Assembly: GCF_000333035.1 (NCBI RefSeq)
Contig: NZ_BANU01000020.1
Location: 1-64,000, forward strand
Source: Gordonia sihwensis NBRC 108236
GTDB lineage: Bacteria > Actinomycetota > Actinomycetes > Mycobacteriales > Mycobacteriaceae
Direction of reading: 5' to 3'
Length of the DNA: 64,000 nt
This document shows positions 34,189-43,053 of this stretch, in pieces. A model generated the notes under the pieces. It saw only the letters and a list, made by a program, of their open reading frames with translations. It was not told the DNA's origin and did no database searches. How positions within the stretch are numbered: position 1 is the first letter of the stretch; each line of letters begins with the position of its first letter. The position numbers and the translations under genes were made by a program.

Positions 34189-35157
34189 ATGCGAGCCATC
34201 CCCGGTACCGCGTCCGCGACCCTCACCGACGTCCCCGACCCCGAACCACAGCCCGGCGAGGTCGTCATCGACGTGGCCGCGGCGGGAGTCAATCGAGCCG
34301 ACCTCCTCCAGCGCGCCGGGCACTATCCCCCGCCGCCGGGAGCCTCCGACATCTTCGGGCTCGAAGTGTCGGGCGTGGTCAGCGCGCTCGGCACCGGCGT
34401 CACCGGGTGGCGGGTCGGCGACGAGGTCTGCGCGCTGCTGGCCGGCGGCGGTTACGCCGAGCGCGTCGCCGTGCCTGCGGTCCAGGTGATGCCGATTCCG
34501 CACGGCGTCGACCTGGTCTCGGCGGCATCACTGCCGGAGGTCGCGTGCACGGTGATGTCGAATGTGGTGATGACCGGCCGGCTGGCGCCGGGCGAGCTCT
34601 TCCTCGTCCACGGCGGCACCAGCGGCATCGGCACGCACGCGATCCAACTGGCGAGCGCGCTCGGCGCGCGCGTGGCGACCACCGCGCGCAACGAGGACAA
34701 GCTCGCACGCGCGGCCGAGTTGGGCGCCGACATCCTGGTCGACTACACCGTCGACGACTTCGTCGAGCGCCTCAAGATCGAGGGCGGCGCCGACGTCATC
34801 CTCGACATCATCGGCGCCAAGTACCTGGCCCGGAACGTCTCGGCGCTGGCCACCAACGGCCGCCTGGTCATCATCGGCATGCAGGGCGGCGCCAAGGCCG
34901 AACTGAACATCGGGCAACTGATGGCCAAGCGCGCGTCGGTCAGCGGCACCACCCTGCGTCCCCGCCCCGCCAGCGGCGGACCGGATTCGAAGGCCGCGGT
35001 GGTCACCGAGACCGTGGCACGCACGTGGCCGCTCATCGAGTCGGGCGACATCCGGCCGGTGATCGACTCCACCTTCCCGCTCGCGGAGGTCGATGCGGCG
35101 CACGCGCGTCTCGAATCCGGCGACGCCGTCGGCAAAGTGCTTCTGACCATCGGCTGA
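34189..35157 (+). CDS. NAD(P)H:quinone oxidoreductase (PIG3-type, zinc-independent MDR)
   Basis: The 322-residue medium-chain dehydrogenase/reductase has the quinone-oxidoreductase pattern GVNRADLLQRAGHYPPPP, LAGGGYAERV and the cofactor motif VHGGTSGIGTHAIQLA. The structural and catalytic zinc cysteines are absent. ATG 34189 was chosen because the longer frame before it overlaps the tRNA region. Its place beside the aminotransferase and Bpa genes matches Rv3777 of M. tuberculosis. Confidence 0.92.
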   Translation: MRAIPGTASATLTDVPDPEPQPGEVVIDVAAAGVNRADLLQRAGHYPPPPGASDIFGLEVSGVVSALGTGVTGWRVGDEVCALLAGGGYAERVAVPAVQVMPIPHGVDLVSAASLPEVACTVMSNVVMTGRLAPGELFLVHGGTSGIGTHAIQLASALGARVATTARNEDKLARAAELGADILVDYTVDDFVERLKIEGGADVILDIIGAKYLARNVSALATNGRLVIIGMQGGAKAELNIGQLMAKRASVSGTTLRPRPASGGPDSKAAVVTETVARTWPLIESGDIRPVIDSTFPLAEVDAAHARLESGDAVGKVLLTIG

Positions 35158-35184
35158 CGGCCGCGGCGGCATCGCCCTTCGGCG

Positions 35185-35703
35185 TCAGTCCTCGGTCTCG
35201 ACGATGCGTGCGCCGAGGTTGCCGAAGAGCGTGCAGAGCTGCTCGAACTCCTCGGGAGTCAGTTGGTCGACGACGAGTCGGCGCACCGCCCGGTCACGCG
35301 TGTCGAGGATCGGCTTGAGCGCTTCCATACCCTCGTCGGTGATCTGCACCCACTTCTGACGGGCATCGTCCTCCACCGACTCCGCGCGCACCACGTAGCC
35401 GCGCTCCAGAAAGCGGCTGACCTGGCGCGACACCGTGCTGAGACCGATCTGGGTGGCATCGGCGAGATCGCTGATGCGCAGTTGCGGCGCGGACGCAAGA
35501 ACCTCGAGCAGTCGCCAGTCCGCCGACGTCAGCGGCGCCGCACGGTCGATCTCGCGGAAGAACGCGCGGTACATCATCCAGCCGCCGCTCACGAACTGCT
35601 GCCACAGCTTCTGCTGCTCCGGCGTCAACGCAGGCCCTTCAGCGCCGCGCTCAGCGAAATCGCCACCTTCCGGTTCCGCCAAGGTCGTGTCCTCCACCCT
35701 CAT
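35185..35703 (-). CDS. MarR-family transcriptional regulator
   Basis: The 172-residue protein has a winged helix core: LTSADWRLLEVLASAPQL, RISDLADATQIGLSTVSRQV, LERGYVVRAESVEDDARQKW, then a dimerisation helix pair with LTPEEFEQLCTLFGNLG. It is convergent with the quinone oxidoreductase gene. An effect on that gene or its own gene is possible, but no operator is clear. Confidence 0.92.
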   Translation of the reverse strand: MRVEDTTLAEPEGGDFAERGAEGPALTPEQQKLWQQFVSGGWMMYRAFFREIDRAAPLTSADWRLLEVLASAPQLRISDLADATQIGLSTVSRQVSRFLERGYVVRAESVEDDARQKWVQITDEGMEALKPILDTRDRAVRRLVVDQLTPEEFEQLCTLFGNLGARIVETED

Positions 35704-35817
35704 GAGATTCTCGATCGACCGCCACGACGAGTCGCGGTCGGCCGATCACGACCCTACCGGCGGGTACGCGGTGGCCAAACTCGACGTCCGCCGAACGGAT
35801 CAACACCGTATGCGCGA

Positions 35818-37014
35818 TCAGCCGAACGAGCCGAGCACCCTCACCAGCTGGTCTACCTCGTACGGAGTGGAGTACGGAGAGAGCCCCACCGTGACGGCGC
35901 CGCCGATCTCGTCGACGCCGATCGCCCCCAGCGCGCGGCTGGGAACCTCTGCCAGTGCGGCGATCCCGTTGTCGCTGAGCCGAACACAGACTTCGGTGGC
36001 CGGAACACCCTCGACGACGAAGCTGACCACGGGGACCCGGTGCACATCGGGCCCGATGACCCGCACGTTCGACAGATGGGACAGGGAGTTCACCAGGTAG
36101 TACAGCAGACGGTGCACGTACTCGAAGGTCGCGTCCATCGACGCGGTGATGCGTTCGCGGCGGGTGCCCGCAGCTGCTTGATCGAGGCCGGCGAGATACT
36201 CGATCGACGCGATCAACCCGGCGAGCAGGGCGCCCGGCAGCGGCTCGGGTTCGAGGCGTGCCGCGCCGGCGGCCTTCGGATTCATCGACACGCGGACCAG
36301 TGAGCCCAACTGCTCCGGATCGGCGAAGACGAGGGCGGCGACCCGCGGGCCGCCCCACCGCTCGGCGCTGACCAGCACCGCATCGGCGCCGAGCTCGTCC
36401 ATCGACAGCGGCACATAGGGCGCCGCGGTGGTCGCGTCCACCAGAAGCCGGGCCCGCGCGGCGCGGGCGTGCCCGGCGATAGGACCGATATCGGTGATCG
36501 CGCCGTTCACCGACGAGGCGAGAGTGACTGCCACCAGTGAGGTGCGGTCGTCGATGATGTCCGCGAACTGCCAGGTCGGAAGGGTCCCGTCCTCCACGTC
36601 GATCTCCGCCCACCGGACCTGAGTCCCGTGGCGTGCCGCTCCGGTCAGCGCCGGCGTCAGAACGGCCTCGTCGTCGGACCGCGAGAGCACGATGTTCCGG
36701 TTCAGCCACGCGGACAGGGGCAACGCGTCGGCCAGCGCCGACATCAGCGCAGCGCGGGACGACCCCAGCACCACACCGGCGGGATCGGCGCCGAGCAGAT
36801 CCGCGACCGCCCGCCGGGCGTTCTCGATCGTCTCCGCCGCTGCGCGAGCCTGGGGGCTACGACTGCCCGCGACCACCGGAAGCGACCGGAATCCGGTCGA
36901 GACGGCGGACGCCACCGAATCGGGGATCTGCATCCCGGTCTGCGGATCGAGGTAGATCCAGCCGTCCCCCAACGCGGGAAAGAGCCCCCTGACCGAGGCG
37001 ATGTCGAACGGCAT
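35818..37014 (-). CDS. Class V aminotransferase-fold protein lacking the PLP lysine
   Basis: The 398-residue protein from ATG 37014 follows the cysteine-desulfurase-like fold (DPQTGMQIPDSV, ADLLGADPAGVVLGSSRAAL, LLVDATTAAPYVPLSMDELG). At the cofactor site, where relatives read S-x-H-K-W-G-G-P, it reads SAERWGGP, with Glu218 and Arg219 in place of His and Lys. A Schiff base with PLP therefore seems impossible, and a non-catalytic or altered role is likely. Its position corresponds to Rv3778c. The start region is divergent from the Bpa gene with only 32 bp between them. Confidence 0.85.
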   Translation of the reverse strand: MPFDIASVRGLFPALGDGWIYLDPQTGMQIPDSVASAVSTGFRSLPVVAGSRSPQARAAAETIENARRAVADLLGADPAGVVLGSSRAALMSALADALPLSAWLNRNIVLSRSDDEAVLTPALTGAARHGTQVRWAEIDVEDGTLPTWQFADIIDDRTSLVAVTLASSVNGAITDIGPIAGHARAARARLLVDATTAAPYVPLSMDELGADAVLVSAERWGGPRVAALVFADPEQLGSLVRVSMNPKAAGAARLEPEPLPGALLAGLIASIEYLAGLDQAAAGTRRERITASMDATFEYVHRLLYYLVNSLSHLSNVRVIGPDVHRVPVVSFVVEGVPATEVCVRLSDNGIAALAEVPSRALGAIGVDEIGGAVTVGLSPYSTPYEVDQLVRVLGSFG

Positions 37015-37046
37015 GCGCACAACGATACTGGCACCGAAAAGGCACA

Positions 37047-37619
37047 ATGGACGCCATGCACCCCGCAATGTTCGGCTCCCCGACACCGGGCGGCCCAGAC
37101 GACCAGCCCGATTCGGGCTTTCCCCAGCAGCAGTCCATCATCCTCCCCGGCGGACTGCCGTCGAATGAGGAGAGCCGCGATTCCGCGGACGACGACCAGC
37201 CCGGCACCGTCGCGTCGATGGTGGAACAGCCCGCGAAGGTGATGCGGATCGGGACGATGATCAAGCAGTTGCTCGAAGAGGTGCGCGCGGCTCCTCTCGA
37301 CGACGCCAGCCGCAACCGGCTCGCGGAGATCCACCGCACGTCGATCGCCGAGCTCGCCGACGGGCTGGCGCCGGAACTCCGTGACGAGCTCGACCGGCTG
37401 GCCCTGCCCTTCTCGGACGATGTGACCCCGTCTGACGCCGAGCTGCGGATCGCGCAGGCTCAGCTCGTCGGCTGGCTGGAGGGCCTGTTCCACGGCATCC
37501 AGACCGCGCTGTTCGCTCAGCAGATGGCCGCCCGCAGCCAACTCGAACAGATGCGCCAGGGCGCGCTGCCTCCGGGAGCTGTGCCACACGACGGGCACAG
37601 CACAGGTCAGTACCTCTGA
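37047..37619 (+). CDS. bpa: Bacterial proteasome activator Bpa (PafE)
   Basis: The 190-residue protein has a disordered acidic N-terminus, then a four-helix-bundle domain (VMRIGTMIKQLLEEVR, NRLAEIHRTSIAELADG, AQLVGWLEGLFHGIQTALFA) and ends with GQYL, the C-terminal motif by which ATP-independent activators dock on the 20S proteasome. It corresponds to Rv3780 by order. ATG 37056 is an alternative start. It lies 22 bp before the exporter gene. Confidence 0.9.
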   Translation: MDAMHPAMFGSPTPGGPDDQPDSGFPQQQSIILPGGLPSNEESRDSADDDQPGTVASMVEQPAKVMRIGTMIKQLLEEVRAAPLDDASRNRLAEIHRTSIAELADGLAPELRDELDRLALPFSDDVTPSDAELRIAQAQLVGWLEGLFHGIQTALFAQQMAARSQLEQMRQGALPPGAVPHDGHSTGQYL

Positions 37620-37641
37620 GGCACTTGTATGCTGTGGCCTT

Positions 37642-38505
37642 GTGTCAGCCGTAGTCAATGACGGCGGAATCCCGCCCGCGCCCCAGGCCTCCGACTCGAA
37701 GACGTTCGGTCGTGGCTTCAAGGACCTCGTCGACGGGTTCCGCAACTCCGAGCTGTGGTTGCACCTCGGCTGGACCGACATCAAGCAGCGCTACAAGCGC
37801 TCGGTGCTCGGTCCGCTGTGGATCACGGTCGCCACCGGGGTCACCGCCGTCGCGATGGGAATCCTCTACGGCGAGCTGTTCCACCAGGACATCAAGGTCT
37901 TCCTGCCGTACGTGACCCTCGGCTTCATCTTCTGGGGCTTCATCGAGACCTCGATCCTCGACGGCTCGGTGGTCTTCTCCACCAATGAAGGACTGATCAA
38001 ACAACTCCCCGCGCCCACCAGCGTGCACGTGTACCGGGTGGTGTGGCGCAGCCTCATCATCTTCGCCCACAACATCGTGATCTATCTGATCCTGCTCGCG
38101 GTGTTCCCGCAGCCCCTGGGCTGGACGGTCCTGCTCGTCTTCCCCGCGCTGCTGCTGTACGCGCTGAACGCAGTCTGGACGACGATCGTCTTCGGCATCA
38201 TGTCGACCCGGTTCCGCGACATCGGCCAGCTGCTGACCACCGCCGTCCGGCTCGTCTTCTTCATGACGCCGATCATCTGGTCGGCGCAGTCGCTCAGCAG
38301 CACCGGCGCCGACGAGTCGAGCCGGCTGAAGCTGGTGGAGCTGAACCCGATGTACCACTACCTGGAGATCGCGCGCGGCCCGTTGCTCGGCCAGCACGTC
38401 GCGCTGTACCACTGGCTGATCGTGATCGGTTGCACAGCCGTCGGCTGGACGGCAGCGATGTTCGTGATGCGCAACTACCGCGCCCGCGTGGCGTACTGGG
38501 TCTAG
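37642..38505 (+). CDS. wzm: ABC-2 type polysaccharide exporter, membrane protein
   Basis: GTG 37642 gives 287 residues with about six membrane helices and the ABC-2 features SELWLHLGWTDIKQRYKRSV near the N-terminus and LNPMYHYLEIARGPLLG near the C-terminus. With Wzt it exports lipid-linked galactan across the membrane (established for the Rv3783/Rv3781 pair, where order differs). Genes wzm, wzt and glfT1 follow each other with almost no gaps. Confidence 0.92.
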   Translation: MSAVVNDGGIPPAPQASDSKTFGRGFKDLVDGFRNSELWLHLGWTDIKQRYKRSVLGPLWITVATGVTAVAMGILYGELFHQDIKVFLPYVTLGFIFWGFIETSILDGSVVFSTNEGLIKQLPAPTSVHVYRVVWRSLIIFAHNIVIYLILLAVFPQPLGWTVLLVFPALLLYALNAVWTTIVFGIMSTRFRDIGQLLTTAVRLVFFMTPIIWSAQSLSSTGADESSRLKLVELNPMYHYLEIARGPLLGQHVALYHWLIVIGCTAVGWTAAMFVMRNYRARVAYWV

Positions 38506-38513
38506 GAGGACCT

Positions 38514-39350
38514 GTGACAGCCAACACCGACATCCGCGTCGACACCTGGGACGCCTGCGTCGACTTCCCCATCTTCGACGCCAAGACGCGATCCCTCAAG
38601 AAGGCGGTGATCGGCGCCGCCGGCGGCGTGATCGGCGCCAACAATTCCAAGACCGTCGTGGTCGAGGCCCTTCGCGACATCAACTTGCACCTGCAGCACG
38701 GCGATCGCGTCGGCCTCGTCGGCCACAACGGCGCGGGAAAGTCGACACTGCTGCGTCTGCTCTCGGGTATCTACGAGCCGACCCGCGGATCGTGCCGCGT
38801 CACCGGCCGCGTGGCGCCCGTCTTCGACCTCGGCGTCGGCATGGACCCGGAGATCTCCGGGTACGAGAACATCATCATCCGCGGCATGTTCCTGGGGATG
38901 AGCCGCAAGGAGATGCTGAAGAAGACCGACGAGATCGCGGAGTTCTCCGAGCTCGGCGACTACCTCGAGATGCCCCTGCGCACCTACTCCACGGGCATGC
39001 GCGTGCGTCTGGCGCTGGGCGTGGTCACCAGCATCGATCCGGAGATCCTCATCCTCGACGAGGGGATCGGCGCGGTGGACGCGGAGTTCATGAAGAAGGC
39101 CCGCGTCCGGCTGCAGGCCCTGGTGGAGCGTTCGGGAATCCTGGTCTTCGCCAGCCATTCCAACGAGTTCCTCGCTCAGCTCTGCGACCGCGCGCTGTGG
39201 ATCGACCACGGTCAGATCCGGATGGACGGCGGCATCGAAGAGGTCGTCGGCGCCTACGAGGGTCCCGACGCCGCGCAGCACGTGCGCAAAGTTCTCGACG
39301 AACTCGCCGACGAGCGCGACGGCGCGTCCGGCACCCCGGGTTCGGCGTGA
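38514..39350 (+). CDS. wzt: ABC transporter ATP-binding protein for galactan export
   Basis: GTG 38514 with GGAGG 4 bp upstream gives 278 residues. Walker A is GHNGAGKST, the signature is YSTGMRVRLALG and Walker B is ILILDEGIG, followed by an H-loop in FASHSNEF. It has no C-terminal carbohydrate-binding domain, only a short tail. It powers the Wzm channel. The long frame beginning before it is a shadow of wzm. Confidence 0.94.
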   Translation: MTANTDIRVDTWDACVDFPIFDAKTRSLKKAVIGAAGGVIGANNSKTVVVEALRDINLHLQHGDRVGLVGHNGAGKSTLLRLLSGIYEPTRGSCRVTGRVAPVFDLGVGMDPEISGYENIIIRGMFLGMSRKEMLKKTDEIAEFSELGDYLEMPLRTYSTGMRVRLALGVVTSIDPEILILDEGIGAVDAEFMKKARVRLQALVERSGILVFASHSNEFLAQLCDRALWIDHGQIRMDGGIEEVVGAYEGPDAAQHVRKVLDELADERDGASGTPGSA

Positions 39351-40267
39351 GTGCGCCGACCGCCGAGATGGTCGTCGGCGTCGTCGTCACCCATAAGCGC
39401 CGCGAACTGCTCGCCGAATCCCTGAAGGTGCTGGCGGCGCAGGACCGACCGCTCGACCACCTGATCGTCGTCGACAACGCCGCCGAGCCCGAGGTCGGCG
39501 AGCTCGTGGCGAGCCAGCCCGTGCCGACCACCTACCTGCCCTCGCGGCACAACCTCGGCGGTGCCGGCGGCTTCGCCCTCGGCATGCTGCACGCGCTGGC
39601 GCTGGGCGCCGACTGGGTCTGGTGCGCCGACGACGACGGCCGGCCGGAGGGCCCGGAGGTGCTCTCGACACTGCTGGACTGCGCTCGCCGCCACCGCCTC
39701 GGCCAGGTCTCCCCCGTGGTGGTGAACATCGACGCGCCCGACGACCTCGCCTTCCCGCTGCGCCGCGGTCTGGTGTGGCGGCGCAAGCGGTCGGAACTCT
39801 TCACCGATACCGAGACACCCGGTCACGACGATCTGCTGCCGGGCATCGCGTCGCTGATGAACGGTGCATTGTTCACTGCGGACACCCTCGACGCGACCGG
39901 CGTCCCCGACCTCCGGCTGTTCTTCCGCGGCGACGAGGTGGAGATGCATCGACGCCTGGCACGTTCGGGGATCGGCTTCGGCACCTGTCTGACCACCGCC
40001 TATCTGCACCCCGACGGCAGCGATGAGTTCCGGCCGATCCTCGGAGGCCGGATGCACACGCAGTACCCCGACAACGAGGTGAAGCGGTTCTTCACCTACC
40101 GCAATCGCGGTTATCTGATGAGCCAGCCCGGCATGCGGAAGCTGCTTCCGCAGGAGTATGCGCGATTCGCGTGGTACTTCCTGGTGCAGCAGCGCGATCC
40201 GGCGGGGTTCCGCGAGTGGATGCGGCTGCGCCGCCTCGGTCGCGCGGAGCGGTTCGGCCGCCCCTGA
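39347..40267 (+). CDS. glfT1: Galactofuranosyltransferase GlfT1
   Basis: GTG 39347 overlaps the wzt stop by 4 bp and gives 306 residues, close to 304 in M. tuberculosis. It has a GT2 fold with VGVVVTHKRRELLAESL, the DxD-type metal site CADDDGRPEG, RHNLGGAGGFALG and a C-terminal FRGDEVEMHRRLA. It adds the first galactofuranose residues to the rhamnosyl-GlcNAc-PP-decaprenyl linker on the cytoplasmic side. Confidence 0.93.
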   Translation: MSAPTAEMVVGVVVTHKRRELLAESLKVLAAQDRPLDHLIVVDNAAEPEVGELVASQPVPTTYLPSRHNLGGAGGFALGMLHALALGADWVWCADDDGRPEGPEVLSTLLDCARRHRLGQVSPVVVNIDAPDDLAFPLRRGLVWRRKRSELFTDTETPGHDDLLPGIASLMNGALFTADTLDATGVPDLRLFFRGDEVEMHRRLARSGIGFGTCLTTAYLHPDGSDEFRPILGGRMHTQYPDNEVKRFFTYRNRGYLMSQPGMRKLLPQEYARFAWYFLVQQRDPAGFREWMRLRRLGRAERFGRP

Positions 40268-40327
40268 GCCACGTGCGGAGGCGGATGGGCGGACCCGGTC
40301 GCCGGAGATCCGGAAACCTCGTCCCGC

Positions 40328-40345
40328 ACTAGAACGTGTTCTAGT
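40328..40345. promoter_or_regulatory. KstR-like palindromic operator
   Basis: ACTAGAACGTGTTCTAGT is a perfect inverted repeat (8-bp arms, 2-bp centre) 9 bp before ATG 40355. It fits the consensus T-N2-AAC-N2-GTT-N2-A of the TetR-type regulator KstR, which controls steroid and lipid catabolic genes in Mycobacteriales (established motif). That KstR acts here is inference. Confidence 0.65.
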
Positions 40346-40354
40346 CTGGGGTCC

Positions 40355-41233
40355 ATGCGATTCACCTTTGCCGAAGCGATGACCGACTACACCTACTATC
40401 CGGCGCTGGCGCAGGCGGCCGAGCGATCCGGGTTCGCGGGCATGACGATCCCCGACTCCCTCGCCTACCCCAAGGAATCGGACTCGGTGTACCCCTACAC
40501 CCCGGACGGCAGGCGGGAGTTCCTCGAAGACAAGGACTTCATCGAGACCTTCATCCAGGCCGCCGCCCTCGGCGCCGTCACCAGCACCCTGCGCTTTCTG
40601 CCCTTCGTGCTCAAACTGCCCGTCCGACCGCCGGCACTCGTCGCCAAGCAGGCCGCGTCGGTGGCCTGCCTGACCGGCAACCGGCTCGCCCTGGGCGTCG
40701 GAACCAGCCCCTGGCGCGAGGACTACGACCTGATGGGCGTCGACTACGCCCGCCGCGGCAAGCGCATGGACGAATGCATGGACATCATCCGAGGCCTGAC
40801 GACGCCCGGGTACTTCGAGTTCCACGGTGAGTTCTACGACATTCCCGAGATCAAGATGAGTCCGACACCCTCCGAGCCGATTCCGCTCCTGGTCGGCGGC
40901 CACGCCGACGCCGCGCTGAAGCGAGCCGTGATCCGCGGCGACGGCTGGATGCACGGCGGCGGCGCCCCCGAGGAACTCGACGCTCTGATCGACAAGCTCG
41001 GCGCGATCCGCAAGGCCGAGGGCAAGGAGAACGATCCGTTCGAGATCCACGTGATCTCCCTGGATGCGTACACCGTCGACGGGTGCCGCCGCCTCGAGGA
41101 CAAGGGCGTCACGGACGTGATCGTCGGGTTCCGGCTGCCCTACATCATGGGCCGCGACACCGAGCCGCTGGAGACCAAGATCGCGAATCTGGAGCGCTTC
41201 GGCGAGTCGGTGATCGCGAAAGTCAACGGGTGA
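40355..41233 (+). CDS. LLM-class F420-dependent oxidoreductase
   Basis: The 292-residue luciferase-like TIM-barrel protein has RFTFAEAMTDYTYYP at the start, RFLPFVLKLPVRPP, LGVGTSPWREDYDLMGVD and IPLLVGGHADAALKRA. Such proteins in actinobacteria often use coenzyme F420. A KstR-like palindrome abuts the start codon, so the gene may belong to the steroid or lipid catabolic regulon. Almost no 5' untranslated region seems available, so a leaderless or very short transcript is likely. Confidence 0.88.
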   Translation: MRFTFAEAMTDYTYYPALAQAAERSGFAGMTIPDSLAYPKESDSVYPYTPDGRREFLEDKDFIETFIQAAALGAVTSTLRFLPFVLKLPVRPPALVAKQAASVACLTGNRLALGVGTSPWREDYDLMGVDYARRGKRMDECMDIIRGLTTPGYFEFHGEFYDIPEIKMSPTPSEPIPLLVGGHADAALKRAVIRGDGWMHGGGAPEELDALIDKLGAIRKAEGKENDPFEIHVISLDAYTVDGCRRLEDKGVTDVIVGFRLPYIMGRDTEPLETKIANLERFGESVIAKVNG

Positions 41234-41321
41234 TCGCAGTCGTGCGACGGCCCCACCGGGCGCCGGCCGGCCCCGAACCCGGCATTTTTCTGCTCCCTCG
41301 CACGTCAGGTACCTTATTCGA

Positions 41322-42344
41322 ATGACCAGCCGTGAACTGACTCGCGCTGAGGCCATCGATCAGGCGATCGGAAAGGTCTTCACGACAGCCGACTACTACG
41401 AGGTGGGTCGCGAGAAGATCCGCGAATTCGCCCGCGCCCTGCACGACGACAACCCGCTTCACTGGGACGACGCCAAGGCCCGCGAAGGCGGGCACGCCGC
41501 GCTCGTCGCACCCCTGACGATCGTCGCCATCATGGGTGCCAAGGCGCAGGCCCAGCTCCTGGAGAAGGCCGTCCCCGGCGACCTGCTGAAGTCGGGCGTC
41601 CTGCAGATCGACCAGCGGTTCGCCTTCCACCGGCCGATCGAGGCCGGCGACCGGCTCTACTGCGACGTCTCCCTCGAGTCGTACCGCACCGTGGCGGGAG
41701 CCGACCTGTTCACTGTCAAGACCCTGGTCCGAGACATCGACAAGGGCGTGCTGCAGGAGTCGTGGACGTCGCTGGCCGGTCCCGGCGAGGACGCCGACCG
41801 TCTTCCCGACGACTTCGAGGAGATCGTCGACGGCATCATGTTCACCGGTGGCGACCGGCACGTGCAGCCGCTCAGCCCGGCCGAACCGGCGGCGATCCCG
41901 CCCGAGTCGGATGTGCGTTGGACGACGATTCCGTTCGACTCGCTGACCGAGGGCATGGACCTGCCGGTCCGCGCGCAGCGCTTCACCCGCGGCGACGTCA
42001 TCAACTACATCGGCGTATCCGGCGATCCGAACCCGATCCATCACAGCGCGAAGGTGGCGCAGGCCGCCGGGCTCGACACCGTGGTCGCGCAGGCGATGCT
42101 GACCCTCGGAACCGCCGCCGGTTACCTCACCTCGCAGGTGGGCGACCCCGCGGCCTTCCGCGACATGAGCGCACGGTTCACCAGCCCGGTCTACGTCCCG
42201 GCTCACGAGCCGGCGGTCGTCGAATACACCGCGAAGGTCAAGTCGCTCGACCCCGAGACCCGTCGCGCCCTGATCGTCTTCGGCGCCAGCGTCAACGGGA
42301 AGCGCGTCTTCGGCCGCTGCACCGCGACCGTCCAGTTCGCCTGA
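41322..42344 (+). CDS. Fused HadA-HadB (3R)-hydroxyacyl-ACP dehydratase
   Basis: The 340-residue protein joins two hot-dog domains. Residues 1 to about 150 resemble HadA (DYYEVGREKIREFARAL, LVAPLTIVAIMGAKAQAQ). Residues about 200 to 340 resemble HadB, with the hydratase motif in YIGVSGDPNPIHHSAKVA and a C-terminal GKRVFGRCTATVQFA. In M. tuberculosis HadA and HadB are separate subunits of the FAS-II dehydratase that makes mycolic-acid precursors. Here they are one chain with a linker of about 50 residues. A perfect hairpin terminator follows. Confidence 0.85.
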   Translation: MTSRELTRAEAIDQAIGKVFTTADYYEVGREKIREFARALHDDNPLHWDDAKAREGGHAALVAPLTIVAIMGAKAQAQLLEKAVPGDLLKSGVLQIDQRFAFHRPIEAGDRLYCDVSLESYRTVAGADLFTVKTLVRDIDKGVLQESWTSLAGPGEDADRLPDDFEEIVDGIMFTGGDRHVQPLSPAEPAAIPPESDVRWTTIPFDSLTEGMDLPVRAQRFTRGDVINYIGVSGDPNPIHHSAKVAQAAGLDTVVAQAMLTLGTAAGYLTSQVGDPAAFRDMSARFTSPVYVPAHEPAVVEYTAKVKSLDPETRRALIVFGASVNGKRVFGRCTATVQFA

Positions 42345-42358
42345 TCGTCTCAACTCTC

Positions 42359-42401
42359 ATGCCGTATTCCGTTACCCGATTCGGGTAACGGAATACGGCA
42401 T
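42359..42401. terminator. Bidirectional hairpin terminator
   Basis: ATGCCGTATTCCGTTACCC (42359-42377) pairs perfectly with its inverse at 42383-42401 around a 5-base loop. It lies between the convergent fused dehydratase and GtrA genes, so it can stop transcription from both sides. Confidence 0.85.
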
Positions 42402-42416
42402 AACACTTCTCGGACG

Positions 42417-42935
42417 TCAGCGGATCTTGAAGATCACCGCACGCTGGACGACGAAGTTGATGACGGTCGCGACACCTTGCGCGATGCAGAAAGCCAGGAC
42501 GATGAGGAGGAAGCCCGTCCCCCAGGCGTGCATCAGCCAGTTGTAGAGACCGATGTTGACGAAGAAGGTCACCGCGTAGAGCAGGACGACGGCGATGAAC
42601 CGCGCGGTGCTCGGCTCGGCTCGGAAGGTCCACCGGCGGTTGATCAGATAGGCGATCGTGGTGCCGAGAATGAAGCCCGCCGCTTTGGCCAGCCAGAACG
42701 GCGCACCGAATACCTCCTGGAGCAGGAAGGTGAGGCTGAAGTCGAAGACCGCCGAGAGCGCTCCAGTCGCGATGAACCGGATGATCTGGGTCTTGATGTC
42801 GACATCGGTCGACGCCTCTTCGTCGTCGAGCGGCAGCTCGATCGGCATCGGTGCGTGACGGGTGTGGAAGTCCTCGTGCTCCGGATGATGTCCGGGCTTC
42901 GCAGGATCCTCGTTCACGGGCGACGTATCTGACAC
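42417..42935 (-). CDS. GtrA-family membrane protein (Rv3789-like)
   Basis: The 172-residue protein has a hydrophilic N-terminal tail of about 50 residues and four membrane helices (IIRFIATGALSAVFDFSLTF, AAGFILGTTIAYLINRRWTF, VVLLYAVTFFVNIGLYNWL, VATVINFVVQRAVIFK). The mycobacterial relative Rv3789 lies next to dprE1 and has been linked to arabinan synthesis, either in decaprenyl-phosphoarabinose translocation or in recruiting AftA; its exact role is debated. Here two genes separate it from dprE1. Confidence 0.9.
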   Translation of the reverse strand: MSDTSPVNEDPAKPGHHPEHEDFHTRHAPMPIELPLDDEEASTDVDIKTQIIRFIATGALSAVFDFSLTFLLQEVFGAPFWLAKAAGFILGTTIAYLINRRWTFRAEPSTARFIAVVLLYAVTFFVNIGLYNWLMHAWGTGFLLIVLAFCIAQGVATVINFVVQRAVIFKIR

Positions 42936-43053
42936 CGTGCCAGCCTAGCCCGTGGCCGACCGAGGTCGATATGAGCGAAAGCTGAGAACGCGGTCCCGCA
43001 ATCGAGCCGTCCGGCTACCGGATTGTGAGGCGGTTGGCTTAGGGTCGTCCACT

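Noticed and set aside
40328-40345. Short terminator after glfT1
   Set aside because: The hairpin is only 8 bp, lies 60 bp from the stop and fits the KstR operator consensus exactly, so an operator is more likely.
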